64,000 nt of DNA from Asinibacterium sp. OR53. GTDB taxonomy: Bacteria > Bacteroidota > Bacteroidia > Chitinophagales > Chitinophagaceae. Positions within the stretch are counted from its first letter, which is position 1. Each line of letters opens with the position of its first letter. The notes beneath the pieces were generated by a model. It was not told the origin of the DNA. It saw nothing but the letters and a program-made list of their open reading frames with translations, and searched no databases. Below are positions 26,604 to 34,980 of this stretch, one piece after another. The stretch spans positions 558,001 through 622,000 of the forward strand of contig NZ_KI911562.1 of the NCBI RefSeq assembly GCF_000515315.1, in the 5' to 3' direction. The position numbers and the translations under genes were made by a program.

Positions 26604-27713
26604 ATGAGAAAACTATTCCTTGCTCTTACAGGCATTCTCTCAGTTGCACAGGCACAAACAAACAACAGGCCTCAAACCCCTAAACCTCCTTTCCATTACA
26701 ATGTTGATAGTGTTGAATATGACAATACAGAGAAGACCGTTCATTTAGGCGCCACATTAACGTATCCGAAAACAAAGGGCCCCTTCCCGGTAGCCATAAT
26801 GATCACCGGAAGCGGGTTACAGGATAGAGATGAAACCATTTTTAATCATAAGCCTTTTGCTGTAATTGCCGATTACTTAACCAACCATGGCATTGCCGTA
26901 TTAAGGGTAGACGACAGGAATATCGGCAAAAGCAAAGGAGATGTATTAAATGCTACCAGCGCTGATTTTGCAAATGATGTGGAAGCAAGTATTCATTATT
27001 TATTAACCAGAAAAGAAATTAATAAGCGCAAGATAGGCCTTATCGGACATAGTGAGGGCGGCTTTATTGCACCTTTGGTGTACACGAAATGGCCCCATTT
27101 GTCTTTTATAATCTCCTTAGCGGGAACGGGTGTATCGGGCGCAGAAGTATTGCTGAAACAGCAAACGGACCCTTTAAAAAATGCAGTAAATGGCGATACA
27201 TACAATGCTTTCTATTCACTTACGAAACAAACACTACAAATGATTCATGATCATGCTAATGAAAATGACTCGTTGATATTGAATAGGGCAAAAGAATTAT
27301 TTGCCAGTTGGAAAAATGGTTTACCCGATAGCATTTTAACACCGCTTAATGCAAAAAAAGTAACACCAGAGATATATGCTGATTTCCAAGTCAAAGCGGA
27401 ATTGAAGCCCTGGCTTAAATATTTTATTGCTACGGAACCGGATCTGTTTTGGAGTAAAGTAAAATGCCCGGTATTGGTATTAAATGGTGGGAAAGACATC
27501 CAGGTATCCCCGGAACAGAATGTGTCTGCGATTACAGCGTCACTAAACAAAGCCGGAAATAAAAATGTAACGGCTAAGATCTTCTCCGGATTAAACCATT
27601 TGTTTCAGCATTGTACCAAATGCACCATCCAGGAATATGCACAATTGTCAGAAACCTTCGCCCCGGAAGTATTAGAAGTAATGAACAATTGGCTCGTTAG
27701 TAAAATACTGTAA
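26604..27713 (+). CDS. secreted alpha/beta hydrolase
   Basis: The 369-residue product has a signal peptide (M-R-K-L-F-L-A-L-T-G-I-L-S-V-A-Q-A-Q) and an alpha/beta hydrolase domain with the nucleophile elbow G-H-S-E-G-G near residue 175. A late aspartate (G-G-K-D) and histidine (G-L-N-H-L-F) complete the triad, as in the acyl-aminoacyl-peptidase/dienelactone group. Esterase or peptidase activity is likely; the substrate is unknown. The gene is visibly richer in A and T than its neighbours and separates the kdp regulator from the kdp promoter, so it may be a later insertion. The start at 26604 is set by the signal peptide; a longer upstream frame is not supported. Confidence 0.85.
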   Translation: MRKLFLALTGILSVAQAQTNNRPQTPKPPFHYNVDSVEYDNTEKTVHLGATLTYPKTKGPFPVAIMITGSGLQDRDETIFNHKPFAVIADYLTNHGIAVLRVDDRNIGKSKGDVLNATSADFANDVEASIHYLLTRKEINKRKIGLIGHSEGGFIAPLVYTKWPHLSFIISLAGTGVSGAEVLLKQQTDPLKNAVNGDTYNAFYSLTKQTLQMIHDHANENDSLILNRAKELFASWKNGLPDSILTPLNAKKVTPEIYADFQVKAELKPWLKYFIATEPDLFWSKVKCPVLVLNGGKDIQVSPEQNVSAITASLNKAGNKNVTAKIFSGLNHLFQHCTKCTIQEYAQLSETFAPEVLEVMNNWLVSKIL

Positions 27714-27777
27714 ATACCCCATTTCTCAGCTGACACTGTTATTATAGCTCGTCTTAAGGATGGCCTCTCTCTTCCTT

Positions 27778-27809
27778 CCCAAAATGAAAAAACCACCCCA
27801 AAATGAAAA
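27778..27809 (+). promoter_or_regulatory. direct repeat, candidate activator sites for kdp
   Basis: The 13-mer CCCAAAATGAAAA occurs at 27778-27790 and again at 27797-27809, a 19-base period. It lies about 100-130 bases upstream of the sigma-54 promoter, the usual place for NtrC-type enhancers. Confidence 0.4.
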
Positions 27810-27908
27810 GGTACAGCGGAGCGGCTTTTCTACCTCTTTTTTCTTCCGTAACAGCAAACCCTCACAAACAAAGGGCTTTCCATCCCCAATACGCTAACCT
27901 GTCTTTAG

Positions 27909-27924
27909 TGGCACCTTTTTGGCA
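27909..27924 (+). promoter_or_regulatory. sigma-54 promoter of the kdp operon
   Basis: TGGCACCTTTTTGGCA has the -24 TGGCAC and the -12 GC at the exact spacing of the sigma-54 consensus (GG to GC 11-12 positions, TGGCAC-N5-TNGCA). Transcription would start near 27935, nine bases before the 27-codon peptide. Confidence 0.75.
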
Positions 27925-27943
27925 CATTGCTCAAAAACATGCT

Positions 27944-28027
27944 ATGCAAACAATTCTGCTCATTGCCACCGGGCTCGTCCTCTTCGTCCTGTTTTTCAAA
28001 TTCATTCAATGGTTCGAAAAAATATAA
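27944..28027 (+). CDS. 27-residue membrane peptide at the head of the kdp operon
   Basis: ATG at 27944 opens a 27-residue frame, M-Q-T-I-L-L-I-A-T-G then L-V-L-F-V-L-F-F-K-F and I-Q-W-F-E-K-I: one hydrophobic helix and a short charged tail. It is four bases before kdpF and nine bases after the expected sigma-54 transcription start. That start excludes a longer 74-residue reading that begins upstream. I recall similar short peptides ahead of kdpF in other Bacteroidota, which would need checking. A role in Kdp complex assembly or stability, like KdpF, is inference. Confidence 0.65.
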   Translation: MQTILLIATGLVLFVLFFKFIQWFEKI

Positions 28028-28030
28028 TCC

Positions 28031-28108
28031 ATGTTATTACTATTCATTATTGCCATCCTGGTTTTCTGCTACCTCTGTTATGTACTGGTAAAACCTGAGA
28101 AATTTTAA
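28031..28108 (+). CDS. kdpF: potassium-transporting ATPase subunit F
   Basis: The 25-residue single-helix protein ends V-L-V-K-P-E-K-F, matching the KdpF end pattern (aliphatic-R/K-P-E-x-F). KdpF stabilises the KdpABC complex. It lies 18 bases before kdpA. Confidence 0.85.
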   Translation: MLLLFIIAILVFCYLCYVLVKPEKF

Positions 28109-28126
28109 ACCCCAACAGACTGAATT

Positions 28127-29827
28127 ATGAACACAGAAATTTTGGGCATCAGCGTCACTTTTATTCTTACCCTGTTACTGGCCCTTCCACTGGGCCGTTA
28201 TATTGGGAAAGTGTACAGTGAAGAAAGAACCTGGCCCGACAAATTCCTGGCGCCCCTGGATCGCCTCTTTTTCAAACTCTCAGGCATCCGGCCGGAAAAA
28301 GAAATGAATTGGAAACAACACTTAACCGCCTTACTCACCATCAACCTGGTATGGTTTCTCTTTTCCATGTTCGTACTCATGAATATGGGATGGCTGCCAC
28401 TCAACCCCGATGGCAACCCTGGCATGTCGGCCGATCTGGCTTTCAATACCACCATCAGTTTCGTTAGCAATACCAACCTGCAGCACTACAGTGGCGAAAC
28501 AGGTGTTTCCTACCTGGGCCAATTGGTGTTGATGTTATTCCAGTTCATCAGTGCAGGTGCAGGTATGGCTGTTTGTGCAGTAGTATTCAATGCAATGAAA
28601 GAAAGGACCACCGACAAACTCGGTAATTTCTATAACTACTTTGTAAAAAGCTGCACCAGGATATTATTGCCGCTTTCAATTGTGCTGGCCCTGTTACTGG
28701 TATTCAATGGTACGCCCATGACTTTCCAGGGTAAGTCGCAGTTTATTTCATTGCAGGGAGATACCGTGCATGTGTCAAGAGGCCCCGCCGCAGCAATGGT
28801 GGCCATCAAGCAACTCGGCACCAATGGGGGCGGCTTTTTCGGCGCCAATTCTGCCCACCCGCTGGAGAACCCCAACTATCTCACCAATATAGCTGAATGC
28901 GCTTCTATCTTTCTCATCCCTGTGGCACTTGTTTTTGCCATGGGATATGTACTCAAAAAAAGAAAGCTGGCCTGGACCATCTTTGGTGTTATGACCATCG
29001 GATGCCTGCTCTTCCTGCTGCCTTCCGTGTATTATGAAATGAAGGGCAATCCTGCCATTGCACAAATGGGTATTGACCAACGAATGGGTAGTATGGAAGG
29101 AAAAGAAGTCAGGTTCGGTTCTGCAGCCACCGCTTTCTGGTCGGTCGTTACTACGGTTACTTCCAACGGTTCTGTTAATGGCATGCACGATAGTCTTACC
29201 CCATTACCGGGTATGATGGCCATGCTGGGGATGATGGTGAACTCATTTTACGGAGGTGTAGGTGTAGGCTTTCTCAACTTCTACATTTTTATCATCATTG
29301 CTGTTTTCATCAGTGGGTTGATGGTAGGCAGAACGCCTGAGTTCCTTGGTAAAAAGATCGAAGCAAAAGAAATGAAAATCGCTGTCATCATTGCATTGCT
29401 GCACCCTTTGCTGATCCTTGCTGCCACTGCTTTGTCTTCATACCTCTATGCACAGGATCCTGTTGCCCATGCAGCCTGGTTGAACAATCCCGGCAGCCAC
29501 GGTTTCAGCGAAATGCTGTATGAATACACCTCCTCTGCCGCCAATAACGGAAGCGGTTTTGAAGGATTGGGTGATGGTGTCCCTTACTGGAACATCACTT
29601 GCGGCATTGTAATGTTATTGTCACGCTTCCTGCCCATCATTGGTCCATTGGCCATTGCAGGCATCCTGGCGAAGAAAAAATACATACCTGAAAGTGCAGG
29701 AACACTTAAAACAGATACCGGCACATTCGGTATCATGGTGCTGGCAGTGATCTTCATCGTTGCGGCGCTGAGCTTTTTCCCTGCACTGACCCTTGGTCCT
29801 TTGGCTGAATTTTTTGGAATGAAATAA
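28127..29827 (+). CDS. kdpA: potassium-transporting ATPase subunit A
   Basis: KdpA (566 residues) is the potassium channel subunit of the KdpFABC pump in the inner membrane. Selectivity-filter repeats are visible: S-N-T-N-L-Q-H-Y-S-G-E, G-T-N-G-G-G-F-F-G-A-N-S-A-H-P, V-T-S-N-G-S-V-N-G-M and S-A-A-N-N-G-S-G-F-E-G. About ten hydrophobic helices span the protein. Length and order match the family. It is followed by kdpB after ten bases. Confidence 0.97.
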   Translation: MNTEILGISVTFILTLLLALPLGRYIGKVYSEERTWPDKFLAPLDRLFFKLSGIRPEKEMNWKQHLTALLTINLVWFLFSMFVLMNMGWLPLNPDGNPGMSADLAFNTTISFVSNTNLQHYSGETGVSYLGQLVLMLFQFISAGAGMAVCAVVFNAMKERTTDKLGNFYNYFVKSCTRILLPLSIVLALLLVFNGTPMTFQGKSQFISLQGDTVHVSRGPAAAMVAIKQLGTNGGGFFGANSAHPLENPNYLTNIAECASIFLIPVALVFAMGYVLKKRKLAWTIFGVMTIGCLLFLLPSVYYEMKGNPAIAQMGIDQRMGSMEGKEVRFGSAATAFWSVVTTVTSNGSVNGMHDSLTPLPGMMAMLGMMVNSFYGGVGVGFLNFYIFIIIAVFISGLMVGRTPEFLGKKIEAKEMKIAVIIALLHPLLILAATALSSYLYAQDPVAHAAWLNNPGSHGFSEMLYEYTSSAANNGSGFEGLGDGVPYWNITCGIVMLLSRFLPIIGPLAIAGILAKKKYIPESAGTLKTDTGTFGIMVLAVIFIVAALSFFPALTLGPLAEFFGMK

Positions 29828-29837
29828 TTGATTGAAT

Positions 29838-31901
29838 ATGTCAAAACACAGAACAACCCGGCTTTTTGAACGCGAGCTCGTTGGAGAAGCATTGAAACAA
29901 TCTTTCATCAAGCTCAATCCCCGCATCCTGTTCCGTAACCCCGTGATGTTTACCGTTGAAATCGGCTGTATCATCATGCTGGGCGTATGTTTATGGATAC
30001 TCAGCGGTAACCAGTCGCAAGGCAGTCTTACTTACAATATCCTTGTCTTCGCCATACTCTTCATCACCATTTTGTTTGCCAATTTCGCTGAAGCCCTTGC
30101 CGAAGCCCGTGGTAAAGCACAGGCCAACAGCCTGCGCAAGACAAGGGAAGAAACACCTGCCAAATGGATTCAAACGGTAGGAGAAATATTCGTGAACGAG
30201 ATCAAGATCGTTCCTTCTTCCCGTTTGAAAAAAGGCGATCTGTTTTTATGCGAGGCGGGCGATATCATTCCGATGGACGGAGAGATCGTACAAGGTTTGG
30301 CCACCATCGATGAAAGCACCATCACCGGCGAATCAGCGCCGGTAATACGTGAAGCCGGCGGCGATAAAAGCTCTGTTACAGGCGGCACCAAAGTATTATC
30401 AGATAAAATCAAAGTGCGTGTAACTACTGAACCCGGCGAATCATTCCTTGATAAAATGATCGCATTGGTGGAAGGCGCTTCCCGTCAGAAAACACCCAAT
30501 GAAATTGCGCTCACTATTTTGTTGGCTGGTTTCACACTAGTGTTTGTGATCGTGTGTGTTACCCTGAAACCATTTGCCGATTTTGCGCACACACCCATTA
30601 CCATCGCTGCATTCATATCATTGTTCGTATGCCTGATCCCTACCACCATCGGTGGTTTGCTCAGTGCCATTGGCATAGCGGGTATGGACAGGGCCTTGCG
30701 CGCCAATGTCATTACCAAAAGCGGTAAAGCAGTAGAAACAGCGGGAGATATCGACACGCTCTTGTTAGATAAAACAGGTACCATCACTATTGGTAACCGT
30801 AAAGCCACTCATTTCTGGCCGGCAGAAAACATATCGCAGCAGGATTTCATAGAAGCTTGTGTACTTGCTTCTCTTGCAGACCAGACGCCGGAAGGAAAAT
30901 CCATTATTGAACTGGCCGTAGCACAGGGACTGAACGCCCCTTCTCTCAAAGGCGGTGAAGAAAATGGCATGCGTTTCATTGATTTTACTGCCGAAACCAG
31001 GAGCAGTGGCGTAGACCTGCCGGGTAATATCCAAATACGCAAAGGCGCTTACGATTCCATTCACCATATCGTAAGCAAAGCAGGTAATTCCTTTCCCGAT
31101 AAGACCACAGAGAAGGTAAAATCCATCGCCTCCAACGGTGGTACACCACTGGTGGTATCGCATCAAAAAAAGGTATGGGGTGTGATAGAGTTACAAGATA
31201 TTATCAAGCCCGGCATACAGGAACGTTTTGACAGGTTACGCAAAATGGGCGTGAAAACAGTAATGGTAACCGGCGATAACCCGCTCACCGCAAAATACAT
31301 TGCACAAAAAGCAGGTGTAGATGATTTCATTGCCGAAGCAAAGCCGGAAGACAAAATGAATTATATCAAAAAAGAACAGAACAGCGGTAAGCTGGTGGCC
31401 ATGATGGGTGATGGCACCAACGATGCACCCGCATTGGCACAAGCCGATGTGGGCGTTGCGATGAACAGCGGTACACAGGCTGCCAAAGAAGCCGGCAATA
31501 TGGTGGATCTGGATAATGATCCTACCAAGCTGATCGAGATCGTGGAAATCGGTAAACAATTGCTCATGACACGCGGCACACTTACTACGTTCAGCATTGC
31601 GAATGATGTAGCCAAATATTTTGCCATTGTTCCGGCACTCTTCATCACTTCACTGCCCTCTTTGCAGGCATTAAATATTATGCGCCTGCACAGCCCGGAA
31701 ACGGCCATTCTTTCTGCCGTTATTTTCAATGCCATCATCATACCCTTGTTGATACCCCTGGCATTGAAAGGAGTAGCTTACAGGCCCATTGGCGCCAGCG
31801 CTCTGCTGAGAAGGAACCTGTTGATATATGGGTTGGGCGGCATACTGGTACCCTTCATCGGCATCAAACTGATCGATATTTTGATTGCAAACTTTCTTTA
31901 A
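29838..31901 (+). CDS. kdpB: potassium-transporting ATPase subunit B
   Basis: KdpB (687 residues) is the P-type ATPase subunit that powers potassium uptake. The phosphorylation site is D-K-T-G-T-I-T, with [14 protein letters not shown] in the actuator domain and [10 protein letters not shown] in the P domain. The ATG at 29838 is preferred to a TTG two codons upstream. The gene sits between kdpA and kdpC. Confidence 0.97.
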   Translation: MSKHRTTRLFERELVGEALKQSFIKLNPRILFRNPVMFTVEIGCIIMLGVCLWILSGNQSQGSLTYNILVFAILFITILFANFAEALAEARGKAQANSLRKTREETPAKWIQTVGEIFVNEIKIVPSSRLKKGDLFLCEAGDIIPMDGEIVQGLATIDESTITGESAPVIREAGGDKSSVTGGTKVLSDKIKVRVTTEPGESFLDKMIALVEGASRQKTPNEIALTILLAGFTLVFVIVCVTLKPFADFAHTPITIAAFISLFVCLIPTTIGGLLSAIGIAGMDRALRANVITKSGKAVETAGDIDTLLLDKTGTITIGNRKATHFWPAENISQQDFIEACVLASLADQTPEGKSIIELAVAQGLNAPSLKGGEENGMRFIDFTAETRSSGVDLPGNIQIRKGAYDSIHHIVSKAGNSFPDKTTEKVKSIASNGGTPLVVSHQKKVWGVIELQDIIKPGIQERFDRLRKMGVKTVMVTGDNPLTAKYIAQKAGVDDFIAEAKPEDKMNYIKKEQNSGKLVAMMGDGTNDAPALAQADVGVAMNSGTQAAKEAGNMVDLDNDPTKLIEIVEIGKQLLMTRGTLTTFSIANDVAKYFAIVPALFITSLPSLQALNIMRLHSPETAILSAVIFNAIIIPLLIPLALKGVAYRPIGASALLRRNLLIYGLGGILVPFIGIKLIDILIANFL

Positions 31902-31909
31902 TCATAGAT

Positions 31910-32482
31910 ATGAAACAGCATATTCTTCCCGCAATAAAATTGACACTCGTCTGCATAGTAGTTTTTATGGTAGCATACCCGCTGCTGATATGGATAGCGG
32001 CGCAGGCTGCTCCGGCCAGGGGACGCGGCGAAACGGTAGTATCACAAAACAAAGTCGTAGGCTATCGATTGGAAGGCCAGTCGTTCACACGCGACAATTA
32101 TTTTCAGGGCCGTCCTTCAGCAGCAGGATACAATGCAGCCGGCAGCACGGGCAGTAACAAAGGCCCTTCCAACCCCGATTACCTGAAAGAAGTGAGCGCG
32201 CACATCGATAGTTTCCTGGCACACAACCCGGGAATTGAGAGAGCCGACATTCCTTCCGATCTGGTAACGGCTTCAGGTAGCGGACTAGATCCCCATATTT
32301 CTCCGCAAGCTGCCATGGTGCAGGTAAAAAGGATTGCTGCTAACAGGCATATTTCCGAAGAGCGGCTCAAACAACTCGTTCAGCAATATACGGAAAGCCC
32401 GTTTTTAGGCGTTTTAGGAACAAGTGTGGTGAACGTACTGCAATTGAACCTGGCATTAGACCAATTAAACAATCAAAGATGA
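31910..32482 (+). CDS. kdpC: potassium-transporting ATPase subunit C
   Basis: KdpC (190 residues) has one N-terminal membrane helix and a soluble domain with the family blocks F-Q-G-R-P-S-A-A-G-Y-N, G-S-G-L-D-P-H-I-S-P-Q-A-A and L-N-V-L-Q-L-N-L-A-L-D. It stabilises the pump and influences ATP binding. Its stop overlaps the next gene's ATG by four bases. Confidence 0.95.
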   Translation: MKQHILPAIKLTLVCIVVFMVAYPLLIWIAAQAAPARGRGETVVSQNKVVGYRLEGQSFTRDNYFQGRPSAAGYNAAGSTGSNKGPSNPDYLKEVSAHIDSFLAHNPGIERADIPSDLVTASGSGLDPHISPQAAMVQVKRIAANRHISEERLKQLVQQYTESPFLGVLGTSVVNVLQLNLALDQLNNQR

Positions 32483-33834
32483 AAGGGAAACTATTGACGA
32501 TCATTGGCTGCATTACAACCATCGCAGCACAAGCACAGCAAGACACGACCAAGCCCAAAATACCTTTTGATGGCATTGACATGACCTGGCAGAACGGCAA
32601 CGACCGTCGCGATTCCAGCGTATTCAAAGGGGTTTATTTCATACCCAGTATTTTGTTGGATGTGAACTACAATTACTCCTTCAACAACCCCATTGATAAT
32701 ACTGTTGTAGGATCTACTGCAATGGCCAGGCATAACGAAGTACAGTTGTCGGCCCTGCATCTTGGCGGCGATTTCACCTACCTGAACGCACACGCAAGGA
32801 TCATGACGCAATTCGGCACCCGTTCTACGGTGGTACCCAGGAACGATCTCAGTATATACCGTGGCCAATATCATCTCGATGATGTGTATCGTCACCTCAG
32901 CGAAGCTTATGCCGGTTATCACATTGATAAATGGTATGGCATCAATATCGATGCAGGATTGTTCATGTCTTATATCGGATTGAACTCTTATTACCAACCC
33001 GAGAACTGGGAATACCAGGCTTCTTTCACTTCAGATAATACACCCTGGTTTTTTAACGGTATTCGCATACAGATCTTTCCTTCCAAACACATCAAGTTCG
33101 AACCCTGGATCATTAACGGATGGCAGAGTTATGGCAAATTCAACAGCATGCCGGGTTTCGGTTTCAATTTTACCTGGATACCCAACGACTACATGAAGCT
33201 CCTCACCAACAACTATTACGGCACCGATGCGGGGGGTATTCCCGGCAGGAAACGTTTCCACTCGGATAACAGTTGGCTCTTGCGCTATTATAACCGTCCA
33301 AATTCCAGTGGCATCAGTAAAATGGCATTTTCTCTTACCGGTGACCTGGGCTTTGAAACCGGCGCCGGTGTAAAAGCTTTTGGCGGCGATGCAAATACAC
33401 CATCACAAAATTTCCTGAGTGCTATGTTCTACAACCGTACCTGGTTTGCAAAAAATAAATTCGCCTGGACCATCGGTGGTGGTGTGATGACTAACCCGGG
33501 AAGATACCTGGTACTTTATCCAACTGGCCAGGCCAGTCCTTTACCCAACCCGAATAATCCCACCCTAACCGAGGGAGCATTCCCTTTCAGCGCAAATCCG
33601 GGGGATAAATTCAGTGGATGGGATGCTTCCACCAACCTGGATTACCTGCCCAATCAAAGTATTACCTTTCGTCTTGAATTCGTTACGCGGCATACCAGCG
33701 TTCCTTATTTCGCAGGCAGGGGCGGTGTAACTTCTCCCGACGGATACACTACTACTCCCTTGCCACCCAACTGGAGGCCCGACCTGGTGAAATCGGAAAA
33801 CAGGCTGATCCTGGCTATGCTTTTCAGGCTATAA
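32479..33834 (+). CDS. outer-membrane beta-barrel (BBP2/porin-like) of the kdp operon
   Basis: The 451-residue product has a signal peptide ending near A-A-Q-A-Q and a repeating amphipathic, aromatic-rich strand pattern. It ends in L-I-L-A-M-L-F-R-L, typical of a barrel. It resembles the putative beta-barrel porin-2 family (OmpL-like). The four-base ATGA overlap with kdpC implies translational coupling. A role in bringing potassium across the outer membrane when Kdp is induced is a fair inference from position but is not shown by the sequence. Confidence 0.8.
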   Translation: MKGKLLTIIGCITTIAAQAQQDTTKPKIPFDGIDMTWQNGNDRRDSSVFKGVYFIPSILLDVNYNYSFNNPIDNTVVGSTAMARHNEVQLSALHLGGDFTYLNAHARIMTQFGTRSTVVPRNDLSIYRGQYHLDDVYRHLSEAYAGYHIDKWYGINIDAGLFMSYIGLNSYYQPENWEYQASFTSDNTPWFFNGIRIQIFPSKHIKFEPWIINGWQSYGKFNSMPGFGFNFTWIPNDYMKLLTNNYYGTDAGGIPGRKRFHSDNSWLLRYYNRPNSSGISKMAFSLTGDLGFETGAGVKAFGGDANTPSQNFLSAMFYNRTWFAKNKFAWTIGGGVMTNPGRYLVLYPTGQASPLPNPNNPTLTEGAFPFSANPGDKFSGWDASTNLDYLPNQSITFRLEFVTRHTSVPYFAGRGGVTSPDGYTTTPLPPNWRPDLVKSENRLILAMLFRL

Positions 33835-33845
33835 CTACTTGTACT

Positions 33846-34979
33846 ATGTCTGACGATAACAACAAAGAAACCAATGTGCAGCATTTCCTCGATCTCATCA
33901 AAAGATCAAGAAGGGGCAAGCTGAAAATATACATTGGCATGAGCGCCGGCGTAGGTAAAACTTACCGCATGCTGCAGGAAGCCCATGCTTTGTTGCGCAA
34001 CGGAGTAGATGTTAAGGTCGGTTATATAGAAACACACCAACGGAAAGAAACGGAAGCGTTATTGGAAGGATTACCCCTGATCCCGCGCAGGACCCTGTTT
34101 TACAAAGGCAAAGAGCTGGAAGAAATGGATGTACCTGCTATACTGGCGCTCCGGCCCGAAATCGTGATTGTTGATGAACTGGCCCACACCAATATAGAAG
34201 GCAGCAAAAATGAAAAACGCTGGCAGGATGCGATGGACATCCTTGATGCCGGCATTAATGTGATCAGTGCGATAAACATCCAACATATTGAAAGTCTGAA
34301 CGACGAGGTTAAACAAATCACCGGGGTTGATATGGCTGAAAGAGTACCGGACAGTATATTACAACAAGCCGATGAAGTGGTGAACATTGATCTCACCGCA
34401 GATGAACTGATCACCCGTTTGAAAGAAGGGAAGATATATACCCCGGATAAAATTGAGATCGCGTTAAAGAATTTTTTCCAAAGTGAAAAGATCCTGCAGT
34501 TGAGGGAGCTGGCACTCAAAGAAGTGGCCTCACAAGTTGAAAGGAAGATTGAAACCGAAATGCCCGGCATCAACAATTACCGCCAGGAGCGTTTCCTGGC
34601 CTGTATCAGCAGCAATCATGAGATAGCCCGTAAAGTGATCCGCAAGACTGCGCGACTCGCCGCTTACTATAATTCCAAGTGGTTCCTGCTCTATGTGCAA
34701 ACACCCAGGGAGGAAGGCGATAAAATAGGCCTTGCCGCACAACGTCACCTCATCAATAATTTCAAGCTGGCTACCGAACTTGGTGCCGAAGTGATCCGCG
34801 TGAGAAGCAGTAATATTGCCAGGGGTATTTTTGAAGTCACTGGGCAGAGAAACATTACTACCATCTGCATCGGCAAACCTCATATTAACCTGCTGAATGT
34901 GATCATGAGTACTGCCGTATTCAACCAACTGCTGAATAAACTGTCTGCTTCCGATATCGATATTGTAATCCTTTCCTGA
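33846..34979 (+). CDS. KdpD-like sensor lacking membrane and kinase domains
   Basis: The 377-residue protein matches only the N-terminal half of KdpD. It has the KdpD ATP-binding module with G-M-S-A-G-V-G-K-T at 31-39, the strand I-V-I-V-D-E-L-A-H-T-N and the block I-N-V-I-S-A-I-N-I-Q-H-I-E-S-L-N. A universal-stress-protein-like domain follows. The four membrane helices and the kinase are absent; a separate kinase gene starts two bases after its stop. In E. coli these domains tune the sensor to potassium and turgor. Here the output must pass by protein contact. Confidence 0.9.
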   Translation: MSDDNNKETNVQHFLDLIKRSRRGKLKIYIGMSAGVGKTYRMLQEAHALLRNGVDVKVGYIETHQRKETEALLEGLPLIPRRTLFYKGKELEEMDVPAILALRPEIVIVDELAHTNIEGSKNEKRWQDAMDILDAGINVISAINIQHIESLNDEVKQITGVDMAERVPDSILQQADEVVNIDLTADELITRLKEGKIYTPDKIEIALKNFFQSEKILQLRELALKEVASQVERKIETEMPGINNYRQERFLACISSNHEIARKVIRKTARLAAYYNSKWFLLYVQTPREEGDKIGLAAQRHLINNFKLATELGAEVIRVRSSNIARGIFEVTGQRNITTICIGKPHINLLNVIMSTAVFNQLLNKLSASDIDIVILS

Positions 34980-34980
34980 T

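Noticed and set aside
27803..28027. 74-residue version of the peptide ahead of kdpF
   Set aside because: Its start lies upstream of the predicted sigma-54 promoter, so only the 27-residue form starting at 27944 would be translated from that transcript.
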